Part shown: in pieces, positions 5,705 through 6,454 of the stretch
How positions within the stretch are numbered: position 1 is the first letter of the stretch
Layout: each line of letters begins with the position of its first letter
NCBI GenBank assembly: GCA_023415605.1
Contig: JAEZKB010000202.1
Span: 1 to 6,454 of the forward strand
Origin: Pseudomonadota bacterium
GTDB taxonomy: Bacteria; Pseudomonadota; Alphaproteobacteria; Rhizobiales; Devosiaceae
Direction: 5' to 3'
Length of the DNA stretch: 6,454 nucleotides
Position numbers and translations under genes: made by a program
Notes under the pieces: generated by a model
Databases searched by the model: none
Seen by the model: only the letters and a program-made list of their open reading frames with translations
What the model was told of the DNA's origin: nothing

Positions 5705-5732
5705 AAGGGCTCGTGGCGACGCGGGCCCTTTT
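5705..5732 (+). terminator. Likely Rho-independent terminator of ilvE
   Basis: AAGGGC at 5705-5710 pairs with GCCCTT at 5725-5730, and an inner CGT/ACG pair with a GGCG loop can add to the stem. The 3' arm runs into TTTT (5729-5732) followed by CGTTATT. It begins 31 bases after the ilvE stop and ends just before the convergent deaminase stop at 5735. The T run favours the plus strand, and it should keep ilvE transcripts from reading antisense into the deaminase gene. Confidence 0.6.
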
Positions 5733-5734
5733 CG

Positions 5735-6223
5735 TTATTGGTCCCTGATCAGCGCGAAACGGCGCTTGTGCAGGGAAACGATGCGGTCCTCCAAGGCGGG
5801 TTCCGGCCCCTCGACCTTCACATAGGTCGTGACCTCATTCGCGCTCAGCGGCGCGACGGGCGAGGGGGCCATGCCCTCGGCGGTCGACAGTGCCGCGTAT
5901 TGCTTGCCGGAGTAGAGATAGACGATCCGGCCCAGCCCGACCCAGGCATGCGCCGCCGAGCACATCGGGCAATGCTCGCCCGATGTGTAGACCGTCGCGG
6001 CTGCCCGCTCGTCCGCGGTCATGTTGTGCGCCGCCCAGCGCGCCAACTCGAACTCAGGGTGCAGCGTCGCGTCATTGCCGGTGGTCTCTCGGTTGTGGTC
6101 CTCGGCCAGGACCGTTCCCGTGCCGTCCACCAGCACTGAGCCGAAGGGACTGTTCCCCAGCTCGAGCGCTTTTTCCGCCAGCTCAAGGCAGCGCTCCAGA
6201 TGTTTGCGATCAGTGTCGTTCAT
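5735..6223 (-). CDS. CDA-fold nucleoside/nucleobase deaminase (guanine/cytosine deaminase type)
   Basis: A 162-residue zinc-dependent deaminase of the cytidine/deoxycytidylate deaminase superfamily, in the small group with guanine deaminase, yeast cytosine deaminase and TadA. Seen: a helix followed by SPFGSVLVDGTGTVLAE (25-41), the substrate-side strand; H55-P-E57, the zinc ligand and catalytic glutamate; and EHCPMC (83-88), where C85 and C88 are the other zinc ligands. The catalytic set is complete, but the common HAE reads HPE and the usual proline before the first cysteine is H84, so this is a diverged subgroup and the substrate cannot be stated. TadA is less likely because it lacks the usual TadA C-terminal block. 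ATG 6223 has AAGGAG six bases upstream, which settles the start; residues read from further upstream (to 6409) look non-coding. It converges on ilvE across a terminator. Confidence 0.88.
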   Translation of the reverse strand: MNDTDRKHLERCLELAEKALELGNSPFGSVLVDGTGTVLAEDHNRETTGNDATLHPEFELARWAAHNMTADERAAATVYTSGEHCPMCSAAHAWVGLGRIVYLYSGKQYAALSTAEGMAPSPVAPLSANEVTTYVKVEGPEPALEDRIVSLHKRRFALIRDQ

Positions 6224-6252
6224 GGTTTGCTCCTTTTGAGACAACCCTGCAT
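6220..6252 (-). other. Possible 10-codon leader ORF overlapping the deaminase start
   Basis: On the minus strand ATG at 6252-6250 opens the frame MQGCLKRSKP, and its stop TGA shares bases with the deaminase ATG (ATGA). The deaminase ribosome site AAGGAG lies inside it. The start context CAAACCATG is an exact copy of that at the deaminase start. No ribosome site of its own is visible, so translation is doubtful; if translated, it would couple to the deaminase. Confidence 0.2.
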
Positions 6253-6454
6253 GGTTTGGCAGGGCAGGGCAATTGGTTGGCACATCTCTCCCGCCCACCC
6301 CGGGCCTGGGGGGAGGTAGACCTGGCTGCAAACCGCCATGCGCATTGCAGAAAATGATGCTTATCCCCGCGCTCTTCCCCTCTCGTAGAATGATCCCCAT
6401 CAACCCCACGCGACGGGAAGCGCGACGAACGTTTGTGGGGAGACTGCCGGGAGG
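6253..6454. other. Right-end intergenic region, no gene seen
   Basis: This stretch should hold the deaminase promoter, but I see no convincing -35/-10 pair. It contains a GGCAGGGCAGGGC run (6258-6270), whose first GCAGGG (6259-6264) pairs with CCCTGC at 6245-6250 around an 8-base loop, and a distant repeat CCCCAC (6404-6409) / GTGGGG (6435-6440). The final bases GGGAGG resemble a ribosome site for a plus-strand gene that would start beyond the window; this is speculative. Confidence 0.4.

Noticed and set aside
6404..6454. TGGGG and GGGA motifs at the right edge, considered as MraZ-type repeats or the start of a structured RNA
   Set aside because: The spacing between copies does not fit the regular MraZ operator pattern, and no conserved RNA core was recognised in the short visible part.

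Overview
The window is a GC-rich, densely packed stretch of chromosomal DNA, most like an alphaproteobacterium of the order Hyphomicrobiales (a Devosia-type organism would fit; this is inferred from protein style and gene order, not proven). Pointers are the alphaproteobacterial YbjN protein directly followed by proC and a CsaA-type tRNA-binding gene, a MarR regulator divergent from a branched-chain aminotransferase, and a perfect CtrA-type box (TTAA-N7-TTAA). No insertion sequence, prophage gene, CRISPR array, rRNA or tRNA gene was seen.

Layout from left to right. (1) 3-305, +: 3' end of a metallophosphoesterase gene. (2) 292-1686, -: secreted protein with seven internal repeats, six carrying a CxxxC pair, predicted to be a beta-propeller; its tail overlaps gene 1. 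(3) 1687-2071: the largest gap, with a CtrA-type box and a hairpin. (4) 2072-3720, +: a tightly coupled run, ybjN-like / proC / csaA. ProC starts on a TTG that shares bases with the ybjN stop, and csaA starts on a GTG inside the end of proC. csaA is broken by an apparent one-base deletion in a short A run, although both halves are otherwise intact. (5) 3800-4126, +: small GYD-domain protein, whose stop codon shares a CTAG with the stop of the next gene. (6) 4123-4641, -: MarR-family regulator. (7) 4642-4783: divergent control region. (8) 4784-5674, +: branched-chain aminotransferase (ilvE), followed by a likely intrinsic terminator. (9) 5735-6223, -: CDA-fold nucleobase/nucleoside deaminase with a possible 10-codon leader ORF overlapping its start. 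(10) 6253-6454: no gene seen.

The recognisable metabolic theme is amino acid metabolism: proC makes proline and ilvE handles branched-chain amino acids. Around these are housekeeping or stress-type accessory genes. I see no complete new multi-gene system. The most interesting items are the disulfide-studded repeat protein, the CtrA-type box in front of the ybjN-proC-csaA operon, the single-base break in csaA, the inverted repeat and mirrored leaders at the MarR/ilvE divergence, and the overlapping leader ORF of the deaminase.
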